Shown piece by piece: positions 17,065 to 25,224 of a stretch of 64,000 nt of DNA. The stretch comes from Candidatus Palauibacter rhopaloidicola. GTDB lineage: Bacteria; Gemmatimonadota; Gemmatimonadetes; Palauibacterales; Palauibacteraceae. Numbering within the stretch: position 1 is the first letter of the stretch; each line of letters opens with the position of its first letter. Position numbers and translations under genes: made by a program. The DNA lies in NCBI GenBank assembly GCA_026914155.1, contig JAPPGH010000039.1, forward strand, positions 186,001 through 250,000, in the 5' to 3' direction. Below the pieces are notes generated by a model. The model was not told where the DNA came from. It saw nothing but the letters and a program-made list of their open reading frames with translations, and ran no database searches.

Positions 17065-18428
17065 TGCGCGCACCGCGACGGCTCCGGCTCCGCGTGCGGC
17101 CCGCACCCCGCGTCCCGCTCCTCACCGCGCTAGCGGCGGGCCTGACCCTCGGCTGCGCGCAGGCCCCCGATCCCCCGCCGGACACCGGGGAGGCGGAAGC
17201 GGCGGAGACGACGCCCAACACCCTCACGGAGGCCGAGCGCGAAGCCGGCTGGCGCCTCCTCTTCGATGGCGAGACGACGGCCGGCTGGCGTGGCTACAAC
17301 CTGGAGACGTTCCCGGACACGGGCTGGGCGGTGATCGACGGCGCCCTCGTCGTGGGCGCGACCGCGACCGACCCCGACGTGGCGATCGGCGGGGACATCG
17401 TCACCACCGAATCGTTCTCCGACTTCGACCTCAGGTTCGAGTTCATGCTGTCGGAGGTCGCGAACAGCGGCGTGCTCTACCGCGTGATCGAGGAAGAGGG
17501 CGCCGCGATCTGGTACAACGCGCCCGAGTACCAGGTGCTCGACGACCCGGCGTACATCGAGATGGGGACGATGGACATGCACACGCACCTGACCGGGGAC
17601 AACTACGACCTCCATGCCTCCGGCGAGAAGACGCTCCGCGGGCCGGGAGAGTGGAACGAGGGCCGGATCCGCATCCAGAACGACCTCGTCGAGCACTGGC
17701 TGAACGGGACGAAGACGGTCGAGTACGAACTGGGGTCGCCCGAGTGGGAGGCGCTCGTCGTGGCCAGCAAGTTCGCCCCGTATCCCCTCTACGGGCGGGC
17801 CGCGTCGGGGCCGATCGGCCTCCAGGACCACGGGCGCAACGTCTGGTACCGCAACATCCGGATCCGTCCCCTTGAACCCGTCTCCCTGTTCAACGGCGAG
17901 AACCTCGACGGCTGGCGTGTGCACGGGACCGAGCGGTGGTACGTGGAGGATGGAGAGCAGGGCGGGGAAATCGTGTGCGAGAGCGGCCCGGACGCCGAGT
18001 ACGGCTACCTCGTGACCGAGGCGACGTACCGCGACTTCGACCTCACCGTCGAGTTCAAGCAGGAGGCGGACGGCAACAGCGGCGTCTTCCTGCGCTCCAG
18101 CGTGGAGGGGACGACCGTGAGCGGCTGGCAGGCCGAAGTCGCGCCCCCGGGCCTCTTCACCGGCGGCATCTACGAGTCGTACGGCCGCGGCTGGCTCGTG
18201 CAGCCCGACCCGGAACTCGACGCCGCGCTCCGCATGGGGGACTGGAACACGATGCGAATCCGGGCCGACGGCGACCGTGTTGAGACGTGGTTGAACGGCA
18301 CGAAGATGGTGGACCTGGAGGACGAGCAGATCGGAGAGGCCGAGGGTTCTATCGCGCTCCAGATCCACGACGGCGGTGGCATCAAGGTCCGCTGGCGCAA
18401 CCTGAGGCTGACGAACCTCGGCAATTGA
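17064..18428 (+). CDS. two-domain DUF1080 (3-keto-disaccharide hydrolase-like) lipoprotein
   Basis: The 454-residue product has a lipobox (LTLGC) followed by two DUF1080 jelly-roll domains. Domain 1 (about 55-280) has WRLLFDGETTAGWRGYN, SDFDLRFEFMLSEVANSGV and EWNEGRIRIQNDLVEHWLNG. Domain 2 (about 280-454) repeats SLFNGENLDGWRVHG, FDLTVEFKQEADGNSGVF and WNTMRIRADGDRVETWLNG. Family knowledge: such proteins hydrolyse or bind 3-keto-glycosides at the cell surface. The start shares a base with the upstream oxidoreductase stop, so the two are co-translated. The internal duplication is complete in both halves. Confidence 0.9.
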   Translation: MRAPRRLRLRVRPAPRVPLLTALAAGLTLGCAQAPDPPPDTGEAEAAETTPNTLTEAEREAGWRLLFDGETTAGWRGYNLETFPDTGWAVIDGALVVGATATDPDVAIGGDIVTTESFSDFDLRFEFMLSEVANSGVLYRVIEEEGAAIWYNAPEYQVLDDPAYIEMGTMDMHTHLTGDNYDLHASGEKTLRGPGEWNEGRIRIQNDLVEHWLNGTKTVEYELGSPEWEALVVASKFAPYPLYGRAASGPIGLQDHGRNVWYRNIRIRPLEPVSLFNGENLDGWRVHGTERWYVEDGEQGGEIVCESGPDAEYGYLVTEATYRDFDLTVEFKQEADGNSGVFLRSSVEGTTVSGWQAEVAPPGLFTGGIYESYGRGWLVQPDPELDAALRMGDWNTMRIRADGDRVETWLNGTKMVDLEDEQIGEAEGSIALQIHDGGGIKVRWRNLRLTNLGN

Positions 18429-18459
18429 TTTGAACCGGCGCGTCGTCGGAGGAGACGAG

Positions 18460-19854
18460 ATGAGATTCTGCTGTGCGGCATTGATCGCGTTGCTGGCGGG
18501 TTGTGGGGGCGAGACCGGGGGGTCGGCCGCTCCGCCTCCCGACGAGGACCGGCCGCTCGCGGCCGATTTCGAGGACGTGTACCGGATCGGAGGGATCGCG
18601 GCCGAGGGGTGGGACGCGTTCACGGAGATCGCGGACCTGGACTTCGATGCGGGCGGCCGGCTCTACATCCGCGACGAAGCCGGGTCCTCGACGCGCATCG
18701 TGGTCGTGGACGGGGTCGGGGACCTGGTGGCGGAGTTCGGGCGCAGGGGGGACGGGCCGGGCGAGCTGCGCGATGTGGGGCACATGGTGGCTCGACCCGA
18801 GGGAGGGGTCGTGATCGTCGACGACGGTCACCGCGCCTATCTCCTGTTCGGCCCCGATGGGTCGTTCGAACGTGCGGTCCGCTTCGCGATCGAGGGCGCC
18901 TCGGAGACCGCTTCGGCGGAGGCCGTGCGCGCCGCCCGCGAGGGGGAGTCGCTGTTCCTGACCCGAGGTGCGGACGCGCGCTTCAGCAACGGGGAAGTGT
19001 CGGTCGAGGCCGGCGACCGCACCATCTACCGCACGTCGTTCGCCGGCGCGGACGAGGCCGCCGCGACGCCCTTCGCGGAAGGGTGGGAGGCGCAGCCGGA
19101 GCAGGAGATCACGATGGAGGCGGCGGATCCATCGGACATGTTCGACGCTTTCGGCGACGCGTTCACGGGGTTCGTGCCGGATCTTGTGTTCGATGTCCTG
19201 CCGGGCGGCGGTGTGGCGTATTCGGATTCCTCCGCCTACGCGATCAAGATCCAGCCGGCCCCGGGGGCTCCGGTCCGGGTCGTGGGCCGCCCCCTCCACC
19301 CCGAGCCCGTCACGGAGTCGCTGCGGGAGCGCGCCCGGGCCCGGCTGGTCGAAGCCGTGGAATCCTCGGCGAGGGTACAGGTAGACGGCCAGTCGGCGGA
19401 CGACCTTCCGCCGGCCATTCGCGCGCAGATGTCGGCCATGTTGGAGGAGATGATGTCCGGCATGCGCGACGCGGTGGCGAACGCGGGTTTCATGCCCGAG
19501 GTACCCATCGTGCGGGACGTGCGGACGACCTGGGAGGGGGCCATCTGGGTTCAACGCTGGGGGAGCGACCCCTTGGCGCAGATCGATCGGCAGGCCGCAT
19601 TCGCGAGCAGAGGCCCGGAAGAAGGGGAGGCCGCCGCCGGCTGGATCGATGTCTTCTCGCCGGAGGGCGAGTACGTGGGCACCCTGGCGCTGGAGGAGAC
19701 GCCGATGCCCGACGCGTTCGGGCCCGGCGGTCTCGTCGCCTTCGTCGAGACGGACGAATTCGATGTCCCGACGATCATCCTGAAGCGGCTGCCGCCGACC
19801 ATCCCCCTGGAGTTGGGGTCGCCGGCTTCGGGTGCCTCAGGCGGTGGCGGTTAG
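18460..19854 (+). CDS. 6-bladed beta-propeller lipoprotein
   Basis: The 464-residue product has a lipoprotein signal (MRFCCAALIALLAGC) and propeller blades such as FTEIADLDFDAGGRLYIRD and DLVAEFGRRGDGPGEL. The phrase RRGDGPGEL and the C-terminal PDAFGPGGLVAFVETDEFD match the plan of the three tandem propellers at 54000-58134 ([23 protein letters not shown]), making this a distant fourth paralogue. ATG 18460 follows GGAGGAGACGAG and is preferred to an in-frame TTG at 18430. It starts 31 bases after the DUF1080 gene and may be in the same transcript. No catalytic residues are recognised; a binding or scaffold role outside the cell is inferred. Confidence 0.83.
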   Translation: MRFCCAALIALLAGCGGETGGSAAPPPDEDRPLAADFEDVYRIGGIAAEGWDAFTEIADLDFDAGGRLYIRDEAGSSTRIVVVDGVGDLVAEFGRRGDGPGELRDVGHMVARPEGGVVIVDDGHRAYLLFGPDGSFERAVRFAIEGASETASAEAVRAAREGESLFLTRGADARFSNGEVSVEAGDRTIYRTSFAGADEAAATPFAEGWEAQPEQEITMEAADPSDMFDAFGDAFTGFVPDLVFDVLPGGGVAYSDSSAYAIKIQPAPGAPVRVVGRPLHPEPVTESLRERARARLVEAVESSARVQVDGQSADDLPPAIRAQMSAMLEEMMSGMRDAVANAGFMPEVPIVRDVRTTWEGAIWVQRWGSDPLAQIDRQAAFASRGPEEGEAAAGWIDVFSPEGEYVGTLALEETPMPDAFGPGGLVAFVETDEFDVPTIILKRLPPTIPLELGSPASGASGGGG

Positions 19855-19938
19855 CGCAGTGGTTGGCGCGGCGTTTGACCGGGCCTTCGCCCGTTGCGTA
19901 CCCTTTTGCGAACGAGTCCTCCCGCAAGGAGCGCTGTG

Positions 19939-21543
19939 ATGCCGCACGCGACGCGGATCGTGTCTTTCGTCCGGAGATCTTCCGTCTTGCCCGTCCTCAT
20001 GTTGCTCTACGCCACCGGAATGGCGGCGCAGGACGGCGGGCCTGCCGCGACGGCGCGCCATGCCGCCACGGATGTGCCGGGGGCCGAGGCGGACGACGTG
20101 ACCTTCAGCCGCGACGTGGCGCCGATCCTGCAGAGGGCCTGCGTCCGCTGCCACCGCGACAACGGCGTCGCCCCGATGCCGCTCGTCACGTACGACGACG
20201 TCGAGCCCTACGCGAGCATGATCGCCCGCCGGACCCAGATCCGGGACCGGGCCGGCGCCATGCCCCCGTGGTACGTGGAGCGGGACATCGGCATCCAGCA
20301 CTTCAAGGACGACATGTCGCTCGATGAGTGGGAGATCGAGGCGCTCGACGCCTGGCGGCGGGCGGGCGCTCCCGAGGGCGACCCGGCGGACCTGCCGCCG
20401 CCGCTCGAGTTCGACGACGATGTCGTGTGGGCCGCGGGCGAGCCGGACCTGATCGTCAAGCTCCCCGAGGTGCTCGTGAAGGGCGATGCGCCCGACTGGT
20501 GGGGCGACATCGAGAGCGTGCCCACGGGTCTCACCGAGGACCGCTACGTGAAGTCCGTCGAGATCCGCGAGGTGAACGACGTGCCCCAGCGCAGGGACGG
20601 GGAGCACGCCGGTCGCCACACGGTCGGCGGCCGCTTCGTCGTGCACCACATGATCTGGAGCACGCGCGTGCTCGAGGGCCAGGAGACGGGTCCCGGCTCG
20701 CGCCGCGCCTCTACGGACACGGGCTGGCCGGTGCACGAGGTCGGCCGCGAGCCCGACCTCTTCGACGAGGAGGCGGGCCGCCTGCTCCGGGCGGGCTCCT
20801 CGGTGGTGTCGAACTCCGTCCACCTCCATTCGAACGGCCGCGACACGCGCGCCCACCTCGAGATCAGCTTCCGCTTCCATCCGGAGGACTACGAGCCGAA
20901 GTACCGGCGGAGCGTCTTCGGGCTCGGCAACGGAAGCGACATCGACATCCGGCCCGGGGTGGCGGGGCAGGAATTGCACGCCTACAAGGTGCTGAACCAG
21001 CACACCAAGCTCGTGACCTTCGAGCCGCACTTGCACGCGCCCGGCATGCGCATGTGCCTCGAGGCGATCTGGGGGTTCAACGTCGAGACGCTGAACTGCG
21101 TCGGCTACGACCACAACTGGGTGCGCGGATACACCTACGCGCAGGACCACCAGCCGCTCCTCCCGAAGGGGACGGTCCTCCACATCATCGGGTACATGGA
21201 CACCTCCGACGCGAACCGGAACGTGCCGGACACGCGCAACTGGCAGGGCTCCGGGAACCGCTCGGTCGCGAACATGTTCATCGACCTCGGCATGCGCGTG
21301 GAGATGTCGGATGAACAGTTCGTGGAGGAGATGGCCATGCGCCGACACCGGCTCGCGCTCGGCCCCAACGACCACGTCGTCGGCTGCCCGCTGTGCATGG
21401 TCATCCCCGCGAACGGGGACATGAGCTACTTCGCGGACGCCGAGTGGGCGCAGCCCGCAGCCGCCACCGAAGCCGAATCTTCCGGCGACGGCGAGACGGG
21501 ATCCGGGGACGGCCGCGACCCCGGCGGGCGCCGGGAACGATAG
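19939..21543 (+). CDS. cytochrome c domain fused to copper monooxygenase-like domain
   Basis: The 534-residue product has a signal anchor, then a short cytochrome c domain with haem site RACVRCHRDNGVAPMPL (Cys68, Cys71, His72). The larger C-terminal region is rich in paired histidines: FVVHHMIW, NSVHLHSNG, FEPHLHAPGMRM and GYDHNW. This pattern resembles the Cu type II ascorbate-dependent monooxygenase (PHM-like) fold, in which HxH and His/Met ligands hold two coppers. The haem could supply electrons directly; this is inference. AAGGAG lies 7 bases before ATG 19939. It is followed 2 bases later by the gene at 21546, probably a partner. Substrate unknown. Confidence 0.8.
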   Translation: MPHATRIVSFVRRSSVLPVLMLLYATGMAAQDGGPAATARHAATDVPGAEADDVTFSRDVAPILQRACVRCHRDNGVAPMPLVTYDDVEPYASMIARRTQIRDRAGAMPPWYVERDIGIQHFKDDMSLDEWEIEALDAWRRAGAPEGDPADLPPPLEFDDDVVWAAGEPDLIVKLPEVLVKGDAPDWWGDIESVPTGLTEDRYVKSVEIREVNDVPQRRDGEHAGRHTVGGRFVVHHMIWSTRVLEGQETGPGSRRASTDTGWPVHEVGREPDLFDEEAGRLLRAGSSVVSNSVHLHSNGRDTRAHLEISFRFHPEDYEPKYRRSVFGLGNGSDIDIRPGVAGQELHAYKVLNQHTKLVTFEPHLHAPGMRMCLEAIWGFNVETLNCVGYDHNWVRGYTYAQDHQPLLPKGTVLHIIGYMDTSDANRNVPDTRNWQGSGNRSVANMFIDLGMRVEMSDEQFVEEMAMRRHRLALGPNDHVVGCPLCMVIPANGDMSYFADAEWAQPAAATEAESSGDGETGSGDGRDPGGRRER

Positions 21544-21545
21544 CA

Positions 21546-22556
21546 GTGTCCGAACCCGCCTCCATGCCCCGGGTCGCGCGGCCCGGGGCGCCGGCCGTGC
21601 CGCTTCTGGCGCTGATTCTCGCCGCCGCCGCGTTCCCCGCCGCGGCGGACGCCCAGACCTATGCGCGGGGTCAGAACGTGGCCCCGGCCTTCGAGGGCTG
21701 GGAGCAGAACGAGGACGGGTCGTTCAACTTCCTGTTCGGGTACATGAACCGGAACTGGCTCGAGGAGATCGACGTCCCCGTGGGGGAGGACAACATGTTC
21801 TCGCCGGGACTCGCCGACCGGGGGCAGCCGACCCACTTCCTCCCGCGCCGCAACCGCTTCGTGTTCAAGGTCCGCGTCCCCGCCGACTGGGGCGACCGGG
21901 AACTCGTGTGGACGCTGACGAGCCACGGCGTCACCGAGCACGCCTACGCGTCGCTGCGGCCGGACTACATCGTCGACAACACCGTGGTCATGTCGGAGAC
22001 GGGCGCGCTCGGCGCGGGTTCGAGCAACGCCGAGATGCGGTCCAACGCACCGCCGACCATCACGCTCGAGGGGGAACGGACGCGCGAGGCGATCGTCGGC
22101 CAGCCGGTGACGGTGAGCGTCATCGTCGAGGACGACGGCTGGCTGCGGGCGTTCCGCCAGGGGCCGCCAGATCCGCCGGAGACCGCGGAGGACTCCGCAC
22201 GCGTCGACTCGATCGCGAACGCCTTCCCCAGCTTCAGCGGCCGCCAACTCCGGCCCCCGTCGCGCGTGACGGTGCAGAAGGTGAACGGCCTCTTCATGTC
22301 GTGGTTCGTCTATCGCGGCGAAGGGGAGGTGACGTTCGACCCGCCGCAGGTGAAGGTGTGGGAGGACACGCGCACGGGCGCGAATTCGCCGTGGTCGCCG
22401 CTCTGGCGCCCCCCGGACCTGCCGGAAGACGACCGCTGGACCGTCACCGTGACCTTCTCGCGGCCCGGCACCTACATCCTCCGCGGCCGCGCCGACGACG
22501 GCGGCCTCTTCGCCGACGAGGAAATCACGATCGTGGTGCGCCCCGCCGCCAGCTGA
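21546..22556 (+). CDS. exported protein of unknown function
   Basis: The 336-residue product has a signal peptide (LLALILAAAAFPAAADA, cut near DAQ). The mature protein is beta-rich and opens with YARGQNVAPAFEGWEQNEDGSF and GYMNRNWLEEIDVP. Later segments such as FVFKVRVPADWGDRELVWTL and WTVTVTFSRPGTYILRGRA look like Ig-like domains. I do not recognise a named family. GTG 21546 lies 2 bases after the stop of the cytochrome/copper gene; ATG 21564 is an alternative. The tight spacing suggests that the two proteins work together in the periplasm. It converges with the small membrane protein gene at 22576. Confidence 0.8.
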   Translation: MSEPASMPRVARPGAPAVPLLALILAAAAFPAAADAQTYARGQNVAPAFEGWEQNEDGSFNFLFGYMNRNWLEEIDVPVGEDNMFSPGLADRGQPTHFLPRRNRFVFKVRVPADWGDRELVWTLTSHGVTEHAYASLRPDYIVDNTVVMSETGALGAGSSNAEMRSNAPPTITLEGERTREAIVGQPVTVSVIVEDDGWLRAFRQGPPDPPETAEDSARVDSIANAFPSFSGRQLRPPSRVTVQKVNGLFMSWFVYRGEGEVTFDPPQVKVWEDTRTGANSPWSPLWRPPDLPEDDRWTVTVTFSRPGTYILRGRADDGGLFADEEITIVVRPAAS

Positions 22557-22575
22557 CGGCGCCCTGGAAGGCCAG

Positions 22576-22812
22576 TTACCGCCGTGCGTGCTCCGCGGCT
22601 TCGAGGGCCTGGAATACGTGGACGGCCGCGCAGACGATGGAGCACATCAAGTCGAGCGGCTCGCCGTCCGCGAGCCAATGGGTGATCGCATACACCAGCA
22701 AGGCGGCGTTGGCCAGCGAGACGCCCGTCGCGCGGATTCGACGCTGCAGGAGTTGGCCGAGACCCGGGATGACGAAGCTCGCGAAGCCCGCGACCGGCGG
22801 CGTCAGCTTCAT
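22576..22812 (-). CDS. small membrane protein, about 78 residues
   Basis: The product has two probable transmembrane helices: a first one including FASFVIPGLGQLL, and VSLANAALLVYAITHWLA. A third amphipathic or membrane stretch follows (CSIVCAAVHVFQALEAAEH). The IPGLGQL motif is seen in TM2-like small membrane proteins. ATG 22812 overlaps the TGA of the upstream hydrolase gene by four bases (ATGA), so it is very likely translated as the last member of a three-gene group. Function unknown. Confidence 0.7.
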   Translation of the reverse strand: MKLTPPVAGFASFVIPGLGQLLQRRIRATGVSLANAALLVYAITHWLADGEPLDLMCSIVCAAVHVFQALEAAEHARR

Positions 22813-23753
22813 GCAGCCGTGGCTCGCTTGCGCCAGTAGCGGGCGAGGCCCCACCACGAGTCGCGCGCGCCGAACGCGTTGACGTAGGTGTCCACCGGCT
22901 CGGCCGGCATCCGCCCGCGCAGGTCTTCCTCCACCCAGGCCGCGAAGGCCCGCGCCCGGGCGGGGTCGGCCGACGTATCCGGCTCCGCCGGATCCTCGTT
23001 CGCCAGCGACTCGCGCACGGTGCGGGCCCAGCGCGCGAGGTGGTCGCGGAGTTCGGTGAAATGGGCGGCCGGATCCTCGACCGCTCCGAAGTGGGTCGGG
23101 ACGATGCGGCCGGGATCCCACGCCATGACGCGCTCCATGCTCGCGTTCCAGGCTTCGACGTCGATGTCGGGCACCGGGGTGACCGGGATCACGCCCCCCG
23201 GCGGGATGCGAATGCCGCCCACATCGCCCACCCACGCCGTCCCCCCGTCCTCCTCGAAATAGACGACGTGGTGCTTCGCGTGGCCCGGCGTGTAGGCGAC
23301 GCTCAGCGTCCGGTCGCCGAGTTGCACCGTGTCTCCCTCGTCCACCTCGGTCACGGACTCCGCGGGCACGGGGAGGAACTCTCCCCACAGTGTCTCCATC
23401 AGGTCGCCGTAGATGCGGCCGGCGGAGGCGAGGAGACGTTCGGGCCGGATCATGTGGATCGCCCCCACGGGGTGGACGTACACCCGCGCTGCGGGCACCC
23501 GGCGCACGATCGTCCCGGCGGCCGTGGCGTGATCGAGGTGGATGTGCGTGAGCAGGACGGCGCGCACGTCGGCGAGGCCGAACCCGGCTTCCCCGAGCCC
23601 GGCCTCCAGCGCCGGGAGACAGGTCGTGGGCCCGGGGTCGACGAGCGCGACGCCGTCCCCGGTCTCCAGCACGCCGGTTCCGATCGCGAGATCGAAGCCC
23701 TGGAACTTCAGATCGACGATGGAAGTCCGAGCGTCGAGCGTATGGAGCGTCAT
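22809..23753 (-). CDS. metallo-beta-lactamase-fold hydrolase
   Basis: The 314-residue product has the MBL metal motif THIHLDHA (His70, His72, Asp74, His75), a downstream metal His in TPGHAKHHVV, the bridging Asp in WVGDVGG, and a final His in VPTHFGA. There is no signal peptide, so it is probably cytoplasmic. The family covers glyoxalase II-like, lactonase and other hydrolases; the order of motifs fits a general hydrolase of about 300 residues. ATG 23753 overlaps the upstream VOC gene stop (ATGA), replacing a longer frame that would start inside that gene. The VOC neighbour hints at a linked pathway, but substrate is unknown. Confidence 0.88.
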   Translation of the reverse strand: MTLHTLDARTSIVDLKFQGFDLAIGTGVLETGDGVALVDPGPTTCLPALEAGLGEAGFGLADVRAVLLTHIHLDHATAAGTIVRRVPAARVYVHPVGAIHMIRPERLLASAGRIYGDLMETLWGEFLPVPAESVTEVDEGDTVQLGDRTLSVAYTPGHAKHHVVYFEEDGGTAWVGDVGGIRIPPGGVIPVTPVPDIDVEAWNASMERVMAWDPGRIVPTHFGAVEDPAAHFTELRDHLARWARTVRESLANEDPAEPDTSADPARARAFAAWVEEDLRGRMPAEPVDTYVNAFGARDSWWGLARYWRKRATAA

Positions 23754-24655
23754 TCGTTCTCCTCGGAGGGGCGCAGTTCGATCCAGAGCCCGCCGGCGTT
23801 TCCGAGTACGATGTTGTCGGAGATGGACTCGGGGCCGCCGTGTACGGTCAGCGACACCACCGGCGCCGAGCCGGGGTCGGCCATCCAAAGGCGCGCGTCG
23901 ACCACGTACACGGTCCCGCCCCGGATCCCGACGGCGCGGCCGTACAGGTGCTCCGGGTGGCGGGACGGGCCGCAGTCGCGGGCCCCGAAGGCGAGCAGGA
24001 AGCGGGTGAGGCGCTCCGGGTCTTCCGCCATGACCCAGACGGCCTGCAGACCCCGCGCGCCGTTGGGGTGTTCGGGGGCCCCCGACAGGTTCCGCGGCTC
24101 TTGAGCACCCGAATCAGCGTCGACGAAGAACACCGGGTGCAGGGGATGGTTCGGAGGGAAGGCCGCCCGTCGTCCCGCCCCGGAACCGACGACCTCGAGA
24201 TCCGGTTCGACGTCACGGACAACGGCGAGAAGGTCATCCACGCCGGTCCCGTCAGTGCCGGAGAGAGCCAGGTAGGCCCCGCCCCCGCCATCGGCGATCA
24301 GCTCCGCGTAGCGCCTCACCTCGGTGGCGCCGGAGGCGTCCGGATCGTCCGAGCCGCTGAGGGTCCGGAGTTCGAGCCGGGTCCCGTCGCCGAACCCGAT
24401 CGCCGCCGTCTCCAGTCCGTTTGCGTCGCGCCGTCTGTCCTGGACGTGGAAGCCGAACTCGTCGGTGAGCCGCCGTGACAGGGCCTCAAGGTCGCCGACG
24501 GCGACGGGTACGTGATCGAGGCGCAGCAAGGAGCCCGGCGCCACGCATTCGGCCCGCGTTTCCTGCGCCAGCGCGGTCGCCGCCGTTGCGCCCAGCGCAC
24601 AGGCGCTTGCGGCGAGGATGCGCCACGCCGAGCCCCACACTTTCTTGTGCATCAT
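23750..24655 (-). CDS. exported VOC (glyoxalase-like) domain protein
   Basis: The 301-residue product has a signal peptide (ILAASACALGATAATALAQ) and a glyoxalase-like fold: LLRLDHVPVAVGDLEALSRR for the first betaalphabetabetabeta unit and AVWVMAEDPERLTRFLLAFG for the second. The first His (LDHV) is a typical metal ligand, and a late Glu (LWIELRP) fits the last ligand. VOC proteins include glyoxalases, dioxygenases and binding proteins. ATG 24655 was chosen because it gives a compact signal peptide; an in-frame start at 24703 would overlap the divergent DinB gene. No ribosome site is visible, so leaderless translation is possible. First gene of the ATGA-linked trio. Confidence 0.82.
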   Translation of the reverse strand: MMHKKVWGSAWRILAASACALGATAATALAQETRAECVAPGSLLRLDHVPVAVGDLEALSRRLTDEFGFHVQDRRRDANGLETAAIGFGDGTRLELRTLSGSDDPDASGATEVRRYAELIADGGGGAYLALSGTDGTGVDDLLAVVRDVEPDLEVVGSGAGRRAAFPPNHPLHPVFFVDADSGAQEPRNLSGAPEHPNGARGLQAVWVMAEDPERLTRFLLAFGARDCGPSRHPEHLYGRAVGIRGGTVYVVDARLWMADPGSAPVVSLTVHGGPESISDNIVLGNAGGLWIELRPSEENE

Positions 24656-24701
24656 GCGCACAAGCTGTCGCCGTGGCGGCGACGTCGATAGTCTGCCCGC
24701 C

Positions 24702-25214
24702 ATGAAACGACCCCGACCCGACGAGCACGGCGACTACTACGCCGTCTACATCGACCGCGTGCCGGACGACCGGCCGCTCGTCGACGTCCTCGCCGAGGCG
24801 CCCGACGCGCTCGACGCGCTTCTCGGGGACCTCCCGGCCGAGCGCGAGGACTTCGCCTACGAACCCGGGAAGTGGACGTGCCGCGAGGTCTTGGGGCACG
24901 TGATCGATGCCGAGCGGCTCTTCTCCTACCGCGCGCTTCACATCGCGCGCGCGGATGCGGCGGAGCTGCCGGGGATGGATCAGGACGAATGGGCCGCGGC
25001 CTCGAACGCGGGCGGCCGTCCCATCCCGGAACTGCTGCGTGAATTCCGGGCGCTGCGCACCGCGAACGCGGCCTTCTTCGGCTCGCTCGACGAAGACACG
25101 CTCTCGCGCCGAGGCGTCGCGAGCGGTGCCGAGTGCACGGTACGGGCGCTCATCCATATCATCGCCGGTCACGAGCTTCACCACCGGGACATGCTGCGGA
25201 AGCGATACCTGTGA
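24702..25214 (+). CDS. DinB family protein
   Basis: The 170-residue product is a four-helix DinB-like protein: DALDALLGDLPAEREDFAY, KWTCREVLGHVIDAERLFSY, and a C-terminal HIIAGHELHHRDMLRKRY. The three metal His positions expected for the fold are present (GHVIDAE, and two in GHELHH). Family knowledge: DinB/YfiT proteins include thiol-dependent transferases using bacillithiol or mycothiol, and many are uncharacterised. ATG 24702 is only 46 bases from the divergent VOC start. The next gene, the ArsC-like one with the in-frame TGA, follows after 10 bases; a thiol/redox pairing would be consistent. Confidence 0.87.
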   Translation: MKRPRPDEHGDYYAVYIDRVPDDRPLVDVLAEAPDALDALLGDLPAEREDFAYEPGKWTCREVLGHVIDAERLFSYRALHIARADAAELPGMDQDEWAAASNAGGRPIPELLREFRALRTANAAFFGSLDEDTLSRRGVASGAECTVRALIHIIAGHELHHRDMLRKRYL

Positions 25215-25224
25215 GGAGATCGAG

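Noticed and set aside
14887-17106. Antisense frame spanning the cyclophilin and oxidoreductase region (about 739 codons)
   Set aside because: Covers several clear genes on other frames and has low-complexity Arg/Gly composition.
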